Assembly (NCBI RefSeq): GCF_015234585.1
Contig: NZ_JADFCM010000008.1
Coordinates: 62,001 to 126,000 of the forward strand
DNA: 64,000 nt
From: Pseudalkalibacillus hwajinpoensis
GTDB lineage: Bacteria; Bacillota; Bacilli; Bacillales; Guptibacillaceae
Direction of reading: 5' to 3'
Below the pieces are notes generated by a model. That model ran no database searches. It saw only the letters and a program-made list of their open reading frames with translations, and had not been told where the DNA came from. Position 1 is the stretch's first letter; every line of letters starts with the position of its first letter. The position numbers were made by a program, and so were the translations under genes. Positions 53,740 to 61,351 of the stretch are shown here, one piece after another.

Positions 53740-54903
53740 TTATGCACTCATTTCAGTTTCTAACGTAGCCGGCTTAGGCTTCATTAGCATTAATCCGATT
53801 CCTCCAGCACTAAGGACTGCTGCAACGAGGAACGGTGCGTGAGCTGATACTCCTTGACCAATCAAACCGGAAAGAACAGGAGCAATGGCAGCACCGAGCC
53901 AGCGGAGGAAGTTGTATCCTCCTGACGTAATGCTTCTTTCATATGGAGAAACCTCCATAACGTAGCTTGTAAATAACGCGTTATTTAGTCCAGAAGCAAG
54001 ACCTGAGACGATCACGACAGTAATCAGAAGAGGTGTTGATGGAACAACAAATAATAGTGCTAGTAAGATAGCAAAAATCAATAAGCTATACGGAAGAATC
54101 TTCTTAGGTAGAAACTTCTTCTCAAGCTGGTGACTTAATATGGCTGATCCATAGGCGAGCATTAATCCCCAGCCAAAGAAGACAAATCCAATTTGAATCG
54201 CATTAAGTCCGATAATTAGTGGCGTATAAGCCAGAACTACAAAAAATCCATAGTAATAAAGCATTGCTGCAAGAGCGGAAGTTAGGAATGGCTTGTATGA
54301 GAAAAGCCCTTTTAACTCACTCATTCCCACAGGTTTGCGTTTTTGTTTGCCATTTGGTTCAAACACAAAGAATAGAACAAGGCAGAATGCAGCTAGAATT
54401 AAGATGGACGTTGCAAAGAAAGGGAATCTCCATGAATAACCACCAAGAACACCACCTACAAGTGGTCCGCCCGCCATTCCAAGTCCAATAGCTGCCTCAT
54501 AGTAGCCAACGGCTTTTTGCGGGTCTTTAGATAAAGCGATTAAAAGCGTCATAGCTGTCGCGAAGAACATAGAATTACCAAATCCCCAACCTGCTCTAAA
54601 AATAGATAGGCTTGCGATTCCATTTGAAAGAGCGCAAAGCAGTGCAAAGACCGTAACGATGAATAAACCAAATACCATCATGCGCTTATCACCAAATCGA
54701 CTTGCAAAAATACCGGCTGGAATCATCATAATCGCCATTGTCAAAATGTAAGCAGTAAACAGCATTTCAACCTGCCAGTGGTTCGCGCCAATTTGCTCTG
54801 CGATCGTTGGAAGAATCGGATCGACAATCCCGATACCCATAAACGCAAGGAAGGTGGCGGCGATCGTTATCCATCTTGCTTTCGTGAATTTCTTTTCATT
54901 CAT
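53740..54903 (-). CDS. MFS transporter, 12-TM DHA1 type
   Basis: About 387 residues, twelve membrane helices. The DHA1 motif A is ASRFGDKRMMVFG, motif D1 is GIGIVDPILPTIAEQI, and helix 5 has the antiporter segment GLGMAGGPLVGGVLG. It is likely a drug or metabolite exporter; the substrate is unknown. I chose ATG 54903 (MNEKKFTKARW) nine bases after AGGAGG; an upstream ATG at 54942 has no such site. It is divergent from a TetR gene and probably controlled by it. Confidence 0.87.
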   Translation of the reverse strand: MNEKKFTKARWITIAATFLAFMGIGIVDPILPTIAEQIGANHWQVEMLFTAYILTMAIMMIPAGIFASRFGDKRMMVFGLFIVTVFALLCALSNGIASLSIFRAGWGFGNSMFFATAMTLLIALSKDPQKAVGYYEAAIGLGMAGGPLVGGVLGGYSWRFPFFATSILILAAFCLVLFFVFEPNGKQKRKPVGMSELKGLFSYKPFLTSALAAMLYYYGFFVVLAYTPLIIGLNAIQIGFVFFGWGLMLAYGSAILSHQLEKKFLPKKILPYSLLIFAILLALLFVVPSTPLLITVVIVSGLASGLNNALFTSYVMEVSPYERSITSGGYNFLRWLGAAIAPVLSGLIGQGVSAHAPFLVAAVLSAGGIGLMLMKPKPATLETEMSA

Positions 54904-54937
54904 TAAACTTAACCTCCTATAAAAATCGTTCAAAAAG

Positions 54938-54950
54938 AACAACGGTTGTT
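54938..54950. promoter_or_regulatory. Palindromic operator between MFS and TetR genes
   Basis: AACAACGGTTGTT, a perfect 13-bp palindrome in the divergent intergenic region; a looser GTTC-N5-GAAC precedes it. Likely TetR binding site. Confidence 0.55.
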
Positions 54951-55086
54951 ATTTATACAACAAGTGTCGTAAAATATTGTAACAGAGTCATGAAATTGAG
55001 CAATAATCAAGTTTTCGAGAAACGTTGTCTAAACGACGTGTTGTTAAATTTTGTTGAGAAAAAGTTTAATTTGGAGGAGATTTCTT

Positions 55087-55689
55087 ATGAAAGAGAAAGA
55101 AGACCCACGTGTTACCCGAACACGAAAGCTCTTACAGGATGCGTTTATCCACCTAATGGCAGTAAAAGAATATGAGAAAATTACAATTGCTGATATTACT
55201 AAAGAAGCGACTGTTAATCGCGCTACTTTTTATTTGCATTATCAGGATAAAGAAGAGTTACTACTTCAAACGGTTGATGAAATGCTGAGGCAGCTTTTTG
55301 GCGAGGCGCTGACGATCCCACCTGGTAATTTACCAATTGATGATTTGCAACGATATATTGCAGAGCACATTTTCTCAAGCATTGCCGAATATGATAAGTT
55401 TTTTCACGTCATGTTAATCAAAAAAGGAATGCCGAACTTTCTTGATCATATGCGTAGCTTTTTCTTTGATTTCTATGACAATCGAATTGCGAAAGGAAGG
55501 TTCGATCCTTTGCCGTTACCAAGTGAAGTCATCGCAAGCTATATCGCTTCTGCGTATACAGGAATGATTTCCTGGTGGCTTGAAAATGACATGCCCTACA
55601 CACCAAAGGAGATGGCTGAGCAAATGATTCAGTTGAATCAGAAGGGACCAACTGGGATTTTGAAGATGCATGTGAGGAAGCGAGAGTAG
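55087..55689 (+). CDS. TetR/AcrR-family regulator
   Basis: About 200 residues. The HTH is LLQDAFIHLMAVKEYEKITIADITKEATVNRATFYLHYQDKEELLLQ (roughly 14-60), followed by a TetR_C_33-type helical domain (FHVMLIKKG, MISWWLENDMPYTPKEMAEQM). It probably represses the divergent exporter. I chose ATG 55087, nine bases after GGAGGA. Confidence 0.88.
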   Translation: MKEKEDPRVTRTRKLLQDAFIHLMAVKEYEKITIADITKEATVNRATFYLHYQDKEELLLQTVDEMLRQLFGEALTIPPGNLPIDDLQRYIAEHIFSSIAEYDKFFHVMLIKKGMPNFLDHMRSFFFDFYDNRIAKGRFDPLPLPSEVIASYIASAYTGMISWWLENDMPYTPKEMAEQMIQLNQKGPTGILKMHVRKRE

Positions 55690-56003
55690 GCAATAAAATC
55701 ACGATGTTACGAAAATAAATGAAATGACTTGCGAAAATATAATGTACTTTCGTAGGAGGGTTCATATCTTATTAACGCTAGATTCTTTGATATAAAAGTA
55801 ATTAATGGCCTTGTTTTTTAGTACTTACAGAGGAATTGTGAGCTATTGATAAAAATGATGTAGAAAGCAAAATGGGGTATAAAAATGTAATGGAAAAGGG
55901 AAGATAGGATTCCGGTGTTTTGAGAATAGCTGATAACTCGGATGTATTTGCCTCCTACGTATGGGAAAGGGACCTTCAAAGGAGGTCCCTTTCGAATGGA
56001 TAT
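55690..56003. other. Intergenic region, no gene seen
   Basis: AT-rich; the only structure is the hairpin at 55964-55993. Confidence 0.5.
55964..55993 (-). terminator. Terminator of the ECF sigma operon
   Basis: GAAAGGGACCT/AGGTCCCTTTC, eight-base loop; lies 10 bp after the last gene of the minus-strand operon. The T run is weak. Confidence 0.6.
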
Positions 56004-56252
56004 CTAAAGAATGAATAAGAAACTTGCCGATAGAGCAATGGTTACGACGATCGGACCTAATTGGATTTTTAGTAAAAGTCCTGGTGTTATGGAGTGATTT
56101 TCTAGTGGATTTTTTACTGGTGTAGCTAAAAAATCAGCAAGTCGATTACTTTTTTTGTGTTTATAGGGAATAGGAGGAACATCGACAGTGTACTGGTCGA
56201 GCTGTTCACGGAGTTCTTCAGGTAGGTCGTGCTTATAGTGTGATTTCATCAT
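56004..56252 (-). CDS. Small single-TM protein, probable anti-sigma factor
   Basis: 82 residues: a cytoplasmic N-terminus of about 55 residues and one C-terminal membrane helix (PGLLLKIQLGPIVVTIALSASFLFIL). It overlaps the sigma gene by 20 bp and follows it, which is the usual place of an anti-sigma factor; I see no zinc-binding HxxxCxxC motif. GGAGGGG precedes the tandem ATGs at 56252/56249. The anti-sigma role is inferred from position and topology only. Confidence 0.65.
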   Translation of the reverse strand: MMKSHYKHDLPEELREQLDQYTVDVPPIPYKHKKSNRLADFLATPVKNPLENHSITPGLLLKIQLGPIVVTIALSASFLFIL

Positions 56253-56769
56253 TTTGCCCCTCCAATAAATCTCTTAAGTGTTTGATCGCTGTAGATAATC
56301 TTGATTTAACGGTTCCAACGGGGATATCTAGAACGTTGGCGGTTTCTTCTTGAGTCATATCGTGATAATAGATGAGAAGGATAACCGACCGATGTTTTTC
56401 CGAAAGTTCCTTAATAGCCCACTGAATTGTCATCTTCTCAACAGTATCACTAGAGAAACTTTCTTCTCCCTTGACTAGAAAGGGAAGGAGTGATTGCCAC
56501 TTTTTTCTCCGTTTAATTTTATTGATCATCAGCTGATAACCGATTTTAAATAGATACGTTTTAAGCGATGCTCTTGAGACGTCATAGCGGTTCTGGTATT
56601 TATGGAATTTAACGAATGTATCCTGCACAATGTCGATACTAAACTGCTCATCCCGCGTATAGCGATAGATAAATCGATAAAGCGGATCTTTGTACATAAG
56701 ATAAATAGTCTCAAATGTCATAGATACGGCTGCTTCGAAGGAATAATCGCCACTTTCCTTAAAACTCAT
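56233..56769 (-). CDS. ECF-type RNA polymerase sigma factor
   Basis: 178 residues. Region 2 is YKDPLYRFIYRYTRDEQFSIDIVQDTFVKFHKY; region 4 is ELSEKHRSVILLIYYHDMTQEETANVLDIPVGTVKSRLSTAIKHLR. There is no region 3, as in all ECF factors. The ATG at 56769 overlaps the upstream membrane protein gene by 11 bp (coupled start, weak ribosome binding site). The target regulon is unknown. I did not find a clear autoregulated ECF promoter ahead of the operon. Confidence 0.9.
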   Translation of the reverse strand: MSFKESGDYSFEAAVSMTFETIYLMYKDPLYRFIYRYTRDEQFSIDIVQDTFVKFHKYQNRYDVSRASLKTYLFKIGYQLMINKIKRRKKWQSLLPFLVKGEESFSSDTVEKMTIQWAIKELSEKHRSVILLIYYHDMTQEETANVLDIPVGTVKSRLSTAIKHLRDLLEGQNDEITL

Positions 56770-57124
56770 TCGGCCAGCGCTCTTTTATCCCTTTATAGGT
56801 GTAAGCCAGTCGAAAAATAAACCAGAGAAACGTGATAAGTGGAAAAACAAACGTTTGATGTAGAAAGAACTGAACAAATGGATTTTCGATATTCTCACCT
56901 TTAATTAGAAAAACAAATAGCCCAGTAATGCATAGGAATGAGTAAATGGACGACGCAATCATGACATAATCCCAACGTGACCAGTAGAAATAAAGATTTG
57001 TTTTTTGAAAGTCGATTCTCCCATTCGTTTTGTGAACATGTTTTTGAAGCGTTGCAATTAAGACGGCAAAAATGGTCCCGAGAACTCCTGCCATCACTAA
57101 CCCCATGATCCAACCGATTGCCAT
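56759..57124 (-). CDS. Three-TM membrane protein, first gene of ECF operon
   Basis: About 121 residues, three likely helices (5-24, 52-73, 87-108) with charged loops KHVHKTNGRIDFQKTN and TYKGIKERWPNEF. The family is not recognised. Co-transcription and overlap with the sigma gene suggest a sensor or accessory role. I chose ATG 57124 because AAAGGTGTGA is five bases upstream; a further ATG at 57142 lies before that site. Confidence 0.72.
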   Translation of the reverse strand: MAIGWIMGLVMAGVLGTIFAVLIATLQKHVHKTNGRIDFQKTNLYFYWSRWDYVMIASSIYSFLCITGLFVFLIKGENIENPFVQFFLHQTFVFPLITFLWFIFRLAYTYKGIKERWPNEF

Positions 57125-57257
57125 GTAATTCACACCTTTCATTTCTATATTTTCACATATTTATACAAATATAGGAGTGATAAAGTTCATTTTCATGATG
57201 AGATTTTTTATACTGGGTAAACTATAGGCTAAGTGAAATACGAAGGCGGGTAAAAAA

Positions 57258-57833
57258 ATGATTAGAAAAAAATGTTGCGTGGGTCTACTTTTTGCGTTGC
57301 TTCTATTTATGAATAACGCATATTCTGTTCAAGCTGAGCAAGAAACCAATTTAAATGAGGTTACCTATCTCAAATCAGAAACGAAAAAGGACGCTGCCAT
57401 TGAAAAAGTGTTTGCTAAAGAGTTCGGTCTTAAGAAGGGGACAGACTCCATTCGTTATTACTACAATAAAATAGACTTAAACGATGATCAGATACCTGAA
57501 ACGTTTGTCTATTTAGTTGGTCCAATGGTATGTGGGACTGGGGGATGCAGTGGACTCTTGTTAGAAGAAAAGGATGGAGATTATATCGTGAAATCTCGTT
57601 TTTCTTTAGTCAGAATCCCAGTCCTCATTCAAAATGAAACAACGAACGGATGGAAGAACATTGTGATGTATGTGGAGGGTGGAGGAGTAGAGCCTGGCTA
57701 TCACCAGCTGAAATTTGACGGAGAAAACTATCCTTCCAATCCATCTGTTCAACCGATCTTGGAAGAGGATAAGATAAAAGGGATAAGGATCATAAACGAT
57801 GAAGTTGCTGAAGATACTGGCATTGTATTTTAA
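57258..57833 (+). CDS. Secreted hypothetical protein
   Basis: 191 residues. A clear signal peptide (MIRKKCCVGLLFALLLFMNNAYSVQA, likely cut after VQA). The mature part has an EF-hand-like loop DLNDDQIPETFVYL and a CGTGGCSG motif with two Cys that may form a disulfide. It resembles a group of secreted proteins of unknown function that carry a VCGTGGC segment. The ATG follows AGGCGGG. A terminator follows. It is divergent from the ECF operon and might be part of its regulon; that is a guess. Confidence 0.75.
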   Translation: MIRKKCCVGLLFALLLFMNNAYSVQAEQETNLNEVTYLKSETKKDAAIEKVFAKEFGLKKGTDSIRYYYNKIDLNDDQIPETFVYLVGPMVCGTGGCSGLLLEEKDGDYIVKSRFSLVRIPVLIQNETTNGWKNIVMYVEGGGVEPGYHQLKFDGENYPSNPSVQPILEEDKIKGIRIINDEVAEDTGIVF

Positions 57834-57837
57834 AGAG

Positions 57838-57879
57838 AAGTAGAGGACAAATAAGATAATTTGTCCTCTACTCTTTTTT
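57838..57879 (+). terminator. Terminator of the secreted protein gene
   Basis: TAGAGGACAAAT/ATTTGTCCTCTA then a long T run. Confidence 0.85.
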
Positions 57880-57927
57880 TATGTGTTAAGAGGTTCAGGA
57901 TGCAGCTCGTATTGCTTGTGAGCATCC

Positions 57928-58200
57928 TTAAGAGCAGCAGCAAGAGCATTTACCGGCTTTTCCAAGATAGCCCTCTTTTAACTGATGGAGAGGGTCTGTA
58001 ATACCATCTTTTAAACTGAATCCTTTGAGTAATTGTTTAACGAACTGTTTGCTATGGTCTGTTGCGAGTTTGCAAGATGCGTCGACGATTACGCCATACT
58101 TTTTATCAACTTCAAGAGTGAGTGTTAGGGTGTCTGAAATATTGTTAGCGGCCATGCCAGTTGGGAGTTTTGAGTGGCCGGCAACGAAAAGGGTGTTCAT
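57928..58200 (-). CDS. DUF3870-family protein with Cys-rich tail
   Basis: 90 residues. The body LFVAGHSKLPTGMAANNISDTLTLTLEVDKKYGVIVDASCKLATDHSKQFVKQLLKGFSL fits DUF3870. The last residues are GKCSCCCS, four Cys within six positions, which suggests metal binding. The function is unknown. The ATG at 58200 follows AAAGGAGATGATT. Confidence 0.78.
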   Translation of the reverse strand: MNTLFVAGHSKLPTGMAANNISDTLTLTLEVDKKYGVIVDASCKLATDHSKQFVKQLLKGFSLKDGITDPLHQLKEGYLGKAGKCSCCCS

Positions 58201-58312
58201 GAATCAAATCATCTCCTTTCATTTGGTAACGTTTTCAATAGTGTAGCATAACAAGACTTGTTATCGAGTGGTAGAATAGTAGAAAATGGGATTTAGAATG
58301 GAGTGGATAGGA

Positions 58313-59104
58313 ATGGATCTCAATCTAAAAGGAAAATCAGTCGTCGTAACAGCTGCAAGCAAAGGACTTGGAAGAGCTTCGGCCCTTGCATTTGCGAAAG
58401 AAGGTGCTCATGTCATTTTATCAAGCAGAAGTGATGATGAACTTAAAAAGGCATGCGAAGAAATCATCTTAGAGACAGGGAATGAGCACGTTACTTGGAT
58501 CGTTTGCGATATGACAAAAGCGGATGATATTAATCGATTGATGAAGTTTGCTGCGGAAACGAATGGTACAGTCGATGTGTTAATTAATAATGCGGGCGGT
58601 CCTCCAGCTGGAGGATTTGAGGATTTTAGTGATGATGATTGGCAAAATGCGTTTGAACTGAATCTATTAAGTTTTGTTCGAACGTCAAGAGCAGCCATTC
58701 CATATATGAAAGAAAATAGATGGGGAAGGATTTTGAACATTGCTTCATCCTCCATTAAACAATCACTAGATAACTTGATCCTCTCGAACACATTTCGAGC
58801 AGGAATTGTGGGACTAGCTAAAAGTCTTTCCCAGGAGTACGCAGAGCATAATATTCTTGTCAATACCGTAGGCCCAGGACGTATTGCTACGGATCGTGTG
58901 GAGCAACTTGATCAAATCAAGGCACATCAGTTAGGCATTAATGCTGCTGAATTAAAGAGTCAGGCGGAGCTATCAATCCCAATGAAACGATATGGGGAGC
59001 CTGATGAATTTGCGAAAACAGTTGTTTTTCTTGCTTCAGGAGCAAATACGTATATGACAGGCCAATCGCTCGTTGTAGACGGCGGACTTGTAAAAGCACT
59101 TTAA
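58313..59104 (+). CDS. Atypical SDR, 3-oxoacyl-ACP reductase-like
   Basis: About 263 residues. The Rossmann motif is TAASKGLGRASA and the NNAGG motif is LINNAGGPPAGG, so cofactor binding is intact. The Ser region is IASSSIKQ, but the usual YxxxK catalytic pair reads LSNTFRAG: Tyr and Lys are missing. This is a known sub-branch of SDRs (BKR-like) with a changed active site. It may not be a classical reductase. I chose ATG 58313 behind GGAGTGGATAGG. Confidence 0.82.
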   Translation: MDLNLKGKSVVVTAASKGLGRASALAFAKEGAHVILSSRSDDELKKACEEIILETGNEHVTWIVCDMTKADDINRLMKFAAETNGTVDVLINNAGGPPAGGFEDFSDDDWQNAFELNLLSFVRTSRAAIPYMKENRWGRILNIASSSIKQSLDNLILSNTFRAGIVGLAKSLSQEYAEHNILVNTVGPGRIATDRVEQLDQIKAHQLGINAAELKSQAELSIPMKRYGEPDEFAKTVVFLASGANTYMTGQSLVVDGGLVKAL

Positions 59105-59109
59105 ACGGA

Positions 59110-59143
59110 AGAAGAACGCATCCATTTGGTGCGTTCTTTTTTC
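59110..59143 (+). terminator. SDR gene terminator
   Basis: AAGAACGCA/TGCGTTCTT with T run. Confidence 0.85.
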
Positions 59144-59277
59144 TTTGTGAATCTGCGCTAATCATTTTTCTTTTAGGAAGAAACCGATATAATAGAAGAA
59201 GATGAAGAATTACTAATTCTGGTATTGCTAAACCCTTTGGTTTTAATGTAATTGGCGGTACAGGGGAGGGTTAAATA

Positions 59278-60564
59278 ATGGTAGAAGCAAAAGAGCGCAT
59301 TCTTGAAGCGACAGATATTCATAAAGCGACTGAAATGATCAGTGTCGCAACGAATAAGCCGGTCATTATTGAAAACAAAAACTTTGAACTCATTTCATAT
59401 AGCACGGCATCGGAGAGCTTTGATCAAACGCAGCAAAAGACGATTCTCTATAAGAAATGTCCAGTGTTTATTATTGATCGTTTGAAAAAAGAAGGGATCG
59501 TTCAGCAGCTTGAGAACAACGAAGCTCCGATCCGGATTGCTCCAATTGAGGAAATTGGTTTTTATCAACGTATTGTTGTGAAAGCCATTTATGAAGAGCG
59601 GACAATGGGATATCTTTGGGTGCAAGAAACGAATAGTCCTCTGACGGAAGAAGAGGTTGCTTTTCTTACTGAAATCACACCTCACATTGGAAAGCTTATT
59701 CATGATTCTTATCAAAAAGGGAAAGAACATGAAGGGAAGCAGGAGAAATTGCTTTGGAACGTACTCCTTCATGAATATGAAAGTGAAAATCAAATGAGGC
59801 GTAAAGCCCAGGTGGCGAGCTTGCCATTACCTGAGCGTTTTTCCGTACTCGTCATGTCAATTGCTGAGCCTACTCAGGAGCCTTTGTTAAATGAAGTTCT
59901 CGAGCTTTTATCCCGTTTTAAGAGGCATAAAATTCAAGTTCTGAAAACTGAGCTTCAAATCGTTGCTGTTATTTCAGGTGATAAAAATAGAAAAGGCTCA
60001 GCTTTTGAAAATAGCCGAGAGCTTATAGAGTATGTAAAAAGTGCGTTAACTCATGAAGAATTTTATTCTTTCTTGATTGGGATTGGGAAAGAATATACGG
60101 AGCTCATTGAGATGAGGAAGAGCTTCTTGGAAGCATTAGAAGTGATTGAGACAGCTGACTTCATTGGTCCAAGGCCAGATGTCATGCCACGTGAGTTCTC
60201 AAAGCTTGGCGTCTACCGATATCTTGCCGCCCTATATGAGAAAAACAATACGGAGCATTATTTTAATCAGAATTTGCTTAACTTGATGGAAAAGGATTCG
60301 GTTAGTCATTCCAGTTTGTTAAAGACGCTAGAAGTGTATTTATCGAACAACGGTAAGGGGAAAAGCACCGCGGCTGAGCTATTTATCCACCCAAACACGC
60401 TGAACTATCGCATGAAGCAGATTCAGGACTTAACGGATATTGATTTTGATGATTTTAATATGAAAAGTCACATATATATCGAGTTGTTGTTGCTAAACAA
60501 CATACCGTCTTACTATAATCGGTACCTTTCTGCAGTAGAGGAACAGAAAAGTACTGCGAAGTAG
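59278..60564 (+). CDS. putR: PucR-family regulator, probable proline activator PutR
   Basis: 428 residues. An N-terminal sensor region, then a CdaR/GGDEF-like middle, and a C-terminal PucR HTH_30 (LEVYLSNNGKGKSTAAELFIHPNTLNYRMKQIQDLT, about 350-386). In B. subtilis PutR activates putBCP in response to proline. The two next genes on the same strand are proline dehydrogenase and P5C dehydrogenase, which supports this role, though a 790-bp repeat block lies between. The ATG follows CAGGGGAGGG. Confidence 0.85.
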   Translation: MVEAKERILEATDIHKATEMISVATNKPVIIENKNFELISYSTASESFDQTQQKTILYKKCPVFIIDRLKKEGIVQQLENNEAPIRIAPIEEIGFYQRIVVKAIYEERTMGYLWVQETNSPLTEEEVAFLTEITPHIGKLIHDSYQKGKEHEGKQEKLLWNVLLHEYESENQMRRKAQVASLPLPERFSVLVMSIAEPTQEPLLNEVLELLSRFKRHKIQVLKTELQIVAVISGDKNRKGSAFENSRELIEYVKSALTHEEFYSFLIGIGKEYTELIEMRKSFLEALEVIETADFIGPRPDVMPREFSKLGVYRYLAALYEKNNTEHYFNQNLLNLMEKDSVSHSSLLKTLEVYLSNNGKGKSTAAELFIHPNTLNYRMKQIQDLTDIDFDDFNMKSHIYIELLLLNNIPSYYNRYLSAVEEQKSTAK

Positions 60565-60605
60565 CCTATTTGAGTGGGCTGGGAGCTTGTTTATTGACCA
60601 AACTG

Positions 60606-60634
60606 GGAAGCTGCACATTGTGCAGCTTCTTTTC
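60606..60634 (+). terminator. putR terminator
   Basis: GAAGCTGCAC/GTGCAGCTTC hairpin then T run. Confidence 0.82.
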
Positions 60635-60694
60635 TGTTGTTTGGGACTGGAAAGTGTGGCGCAATAGCTGGTTTTCGTGGGAGAGAGTGGTTTA

Positions 60695-60794
60695 TTGGCC
60701 AAAATGGAGATATATTGTCCAAAATCAGAATATATTGGCTAAAATCCAGATATATTGTCCAAATCCGAAATATATTGGCCAAACCGGAAATTCC
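60695..60794 (+). repeat. Five tandem 20-bp repeats
   Basis: Units start at 60695, 60715, 60735, 60755 and 60775. Consensus TTGKCCAAAATCNAGATATA. Odd units begin TTGGC, even units TTGTCC, so the true period may be 40 bp. The last unit diverges after 12 bases. A related TTGACCAAAC lies at 60594. There are no intervening spacers, so this is not a CRISPR array. Confidence 0.85.
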
Positions 60795-60805
60795 GATCAC
60801 TAAAC

Positions 60806-61233
60806 GGGGGCTCCGCTTTTCACGGCTCCAGTGCCTGTCGCCCCTAACCGCCCACTTTCGCTTTTCCCGAGATCCAGCTACGACTCGCAGAAACTGCGAT
60901 ATTTCACTCTTTCACCAGAACACAAAAAGCGTGTTCTAGTTCAAGAGTTCCAATATCTCCGTTTCTAAACGCTCGTCTCCGCTTTTCCCTAGATCCAGCT
61001 GCAGTGGGCAGGGGCTCGATCGCTTCACCCCACAAAATGAACACAAAGACCGTGTTCTTTTTGAGGGGCTCCAGCGCTTGTCGCCCATAAACGCCCACTT
61101 TCGCTTTTCCTGAGATCTAGCTGCGCGGGCCAAATCCTCCGGCTGTTTCACCCAATCGAATGAGACAAAAAGCGTCTCACTCTCATGGGCTCCAACATCC
61201 TGCGGATTTAAACGGGCCCGCTCCGCTTTTCCT
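60806..61233 (+). repeat. GC-rich array, about 121-122-bp units with internal hairpins
   Basis: The marker GGCTCCA (or AGTTCCA) recurs at 60824, 60946, 61067 and 61188, spaced 122, 121 and 121 bp; each is followed by a CGCTTTTCC box and, in the first three, AGATCYAGCT. The array begins and ends with partial units. Each complete unit has a hairpin with a 7-base loop (60917-60937, 61039-61057, 61161-61179). I recognise the unit as resembling GC-rich intergenic repeats that are common in some Bacillaceae genomes; that link is from memory. Confidence 0.8.
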
Positions 61234-61282
61234 ATTGTGTTTAAACCACAAAATCTCAGCAAACTATTGTGTCCTGACCACG

Positions 61283-61312
61283 TTGCCAGATGGGGGTTAA
61301 AATCGATATAAT
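61283..61312 (+). promoter_or_regulatory. putB promoter
   Basis: TTGCCA (61283-61288), spacer 18, TATAAT (61307-61312). It lies directly after the repeat array. Confidence 0.6.
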
Positions 61313-61351
61313 TTTCACAAGAAAACAAAAACTTTCTTTGGAGTAAGCTTG

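Noticed and set aside
60695..60794. CRISPR array
   Set aside because: The repeats are 20 bp, directly adjacent without spacers, and no cas genes are present.
60591..61328. Several 64-130-codon frames across the repeat block on both strands
   Set aside because: They arise from GC-rich and periodic repeats, have repeat-derived peptide sequence and lack ribosome binding sites.
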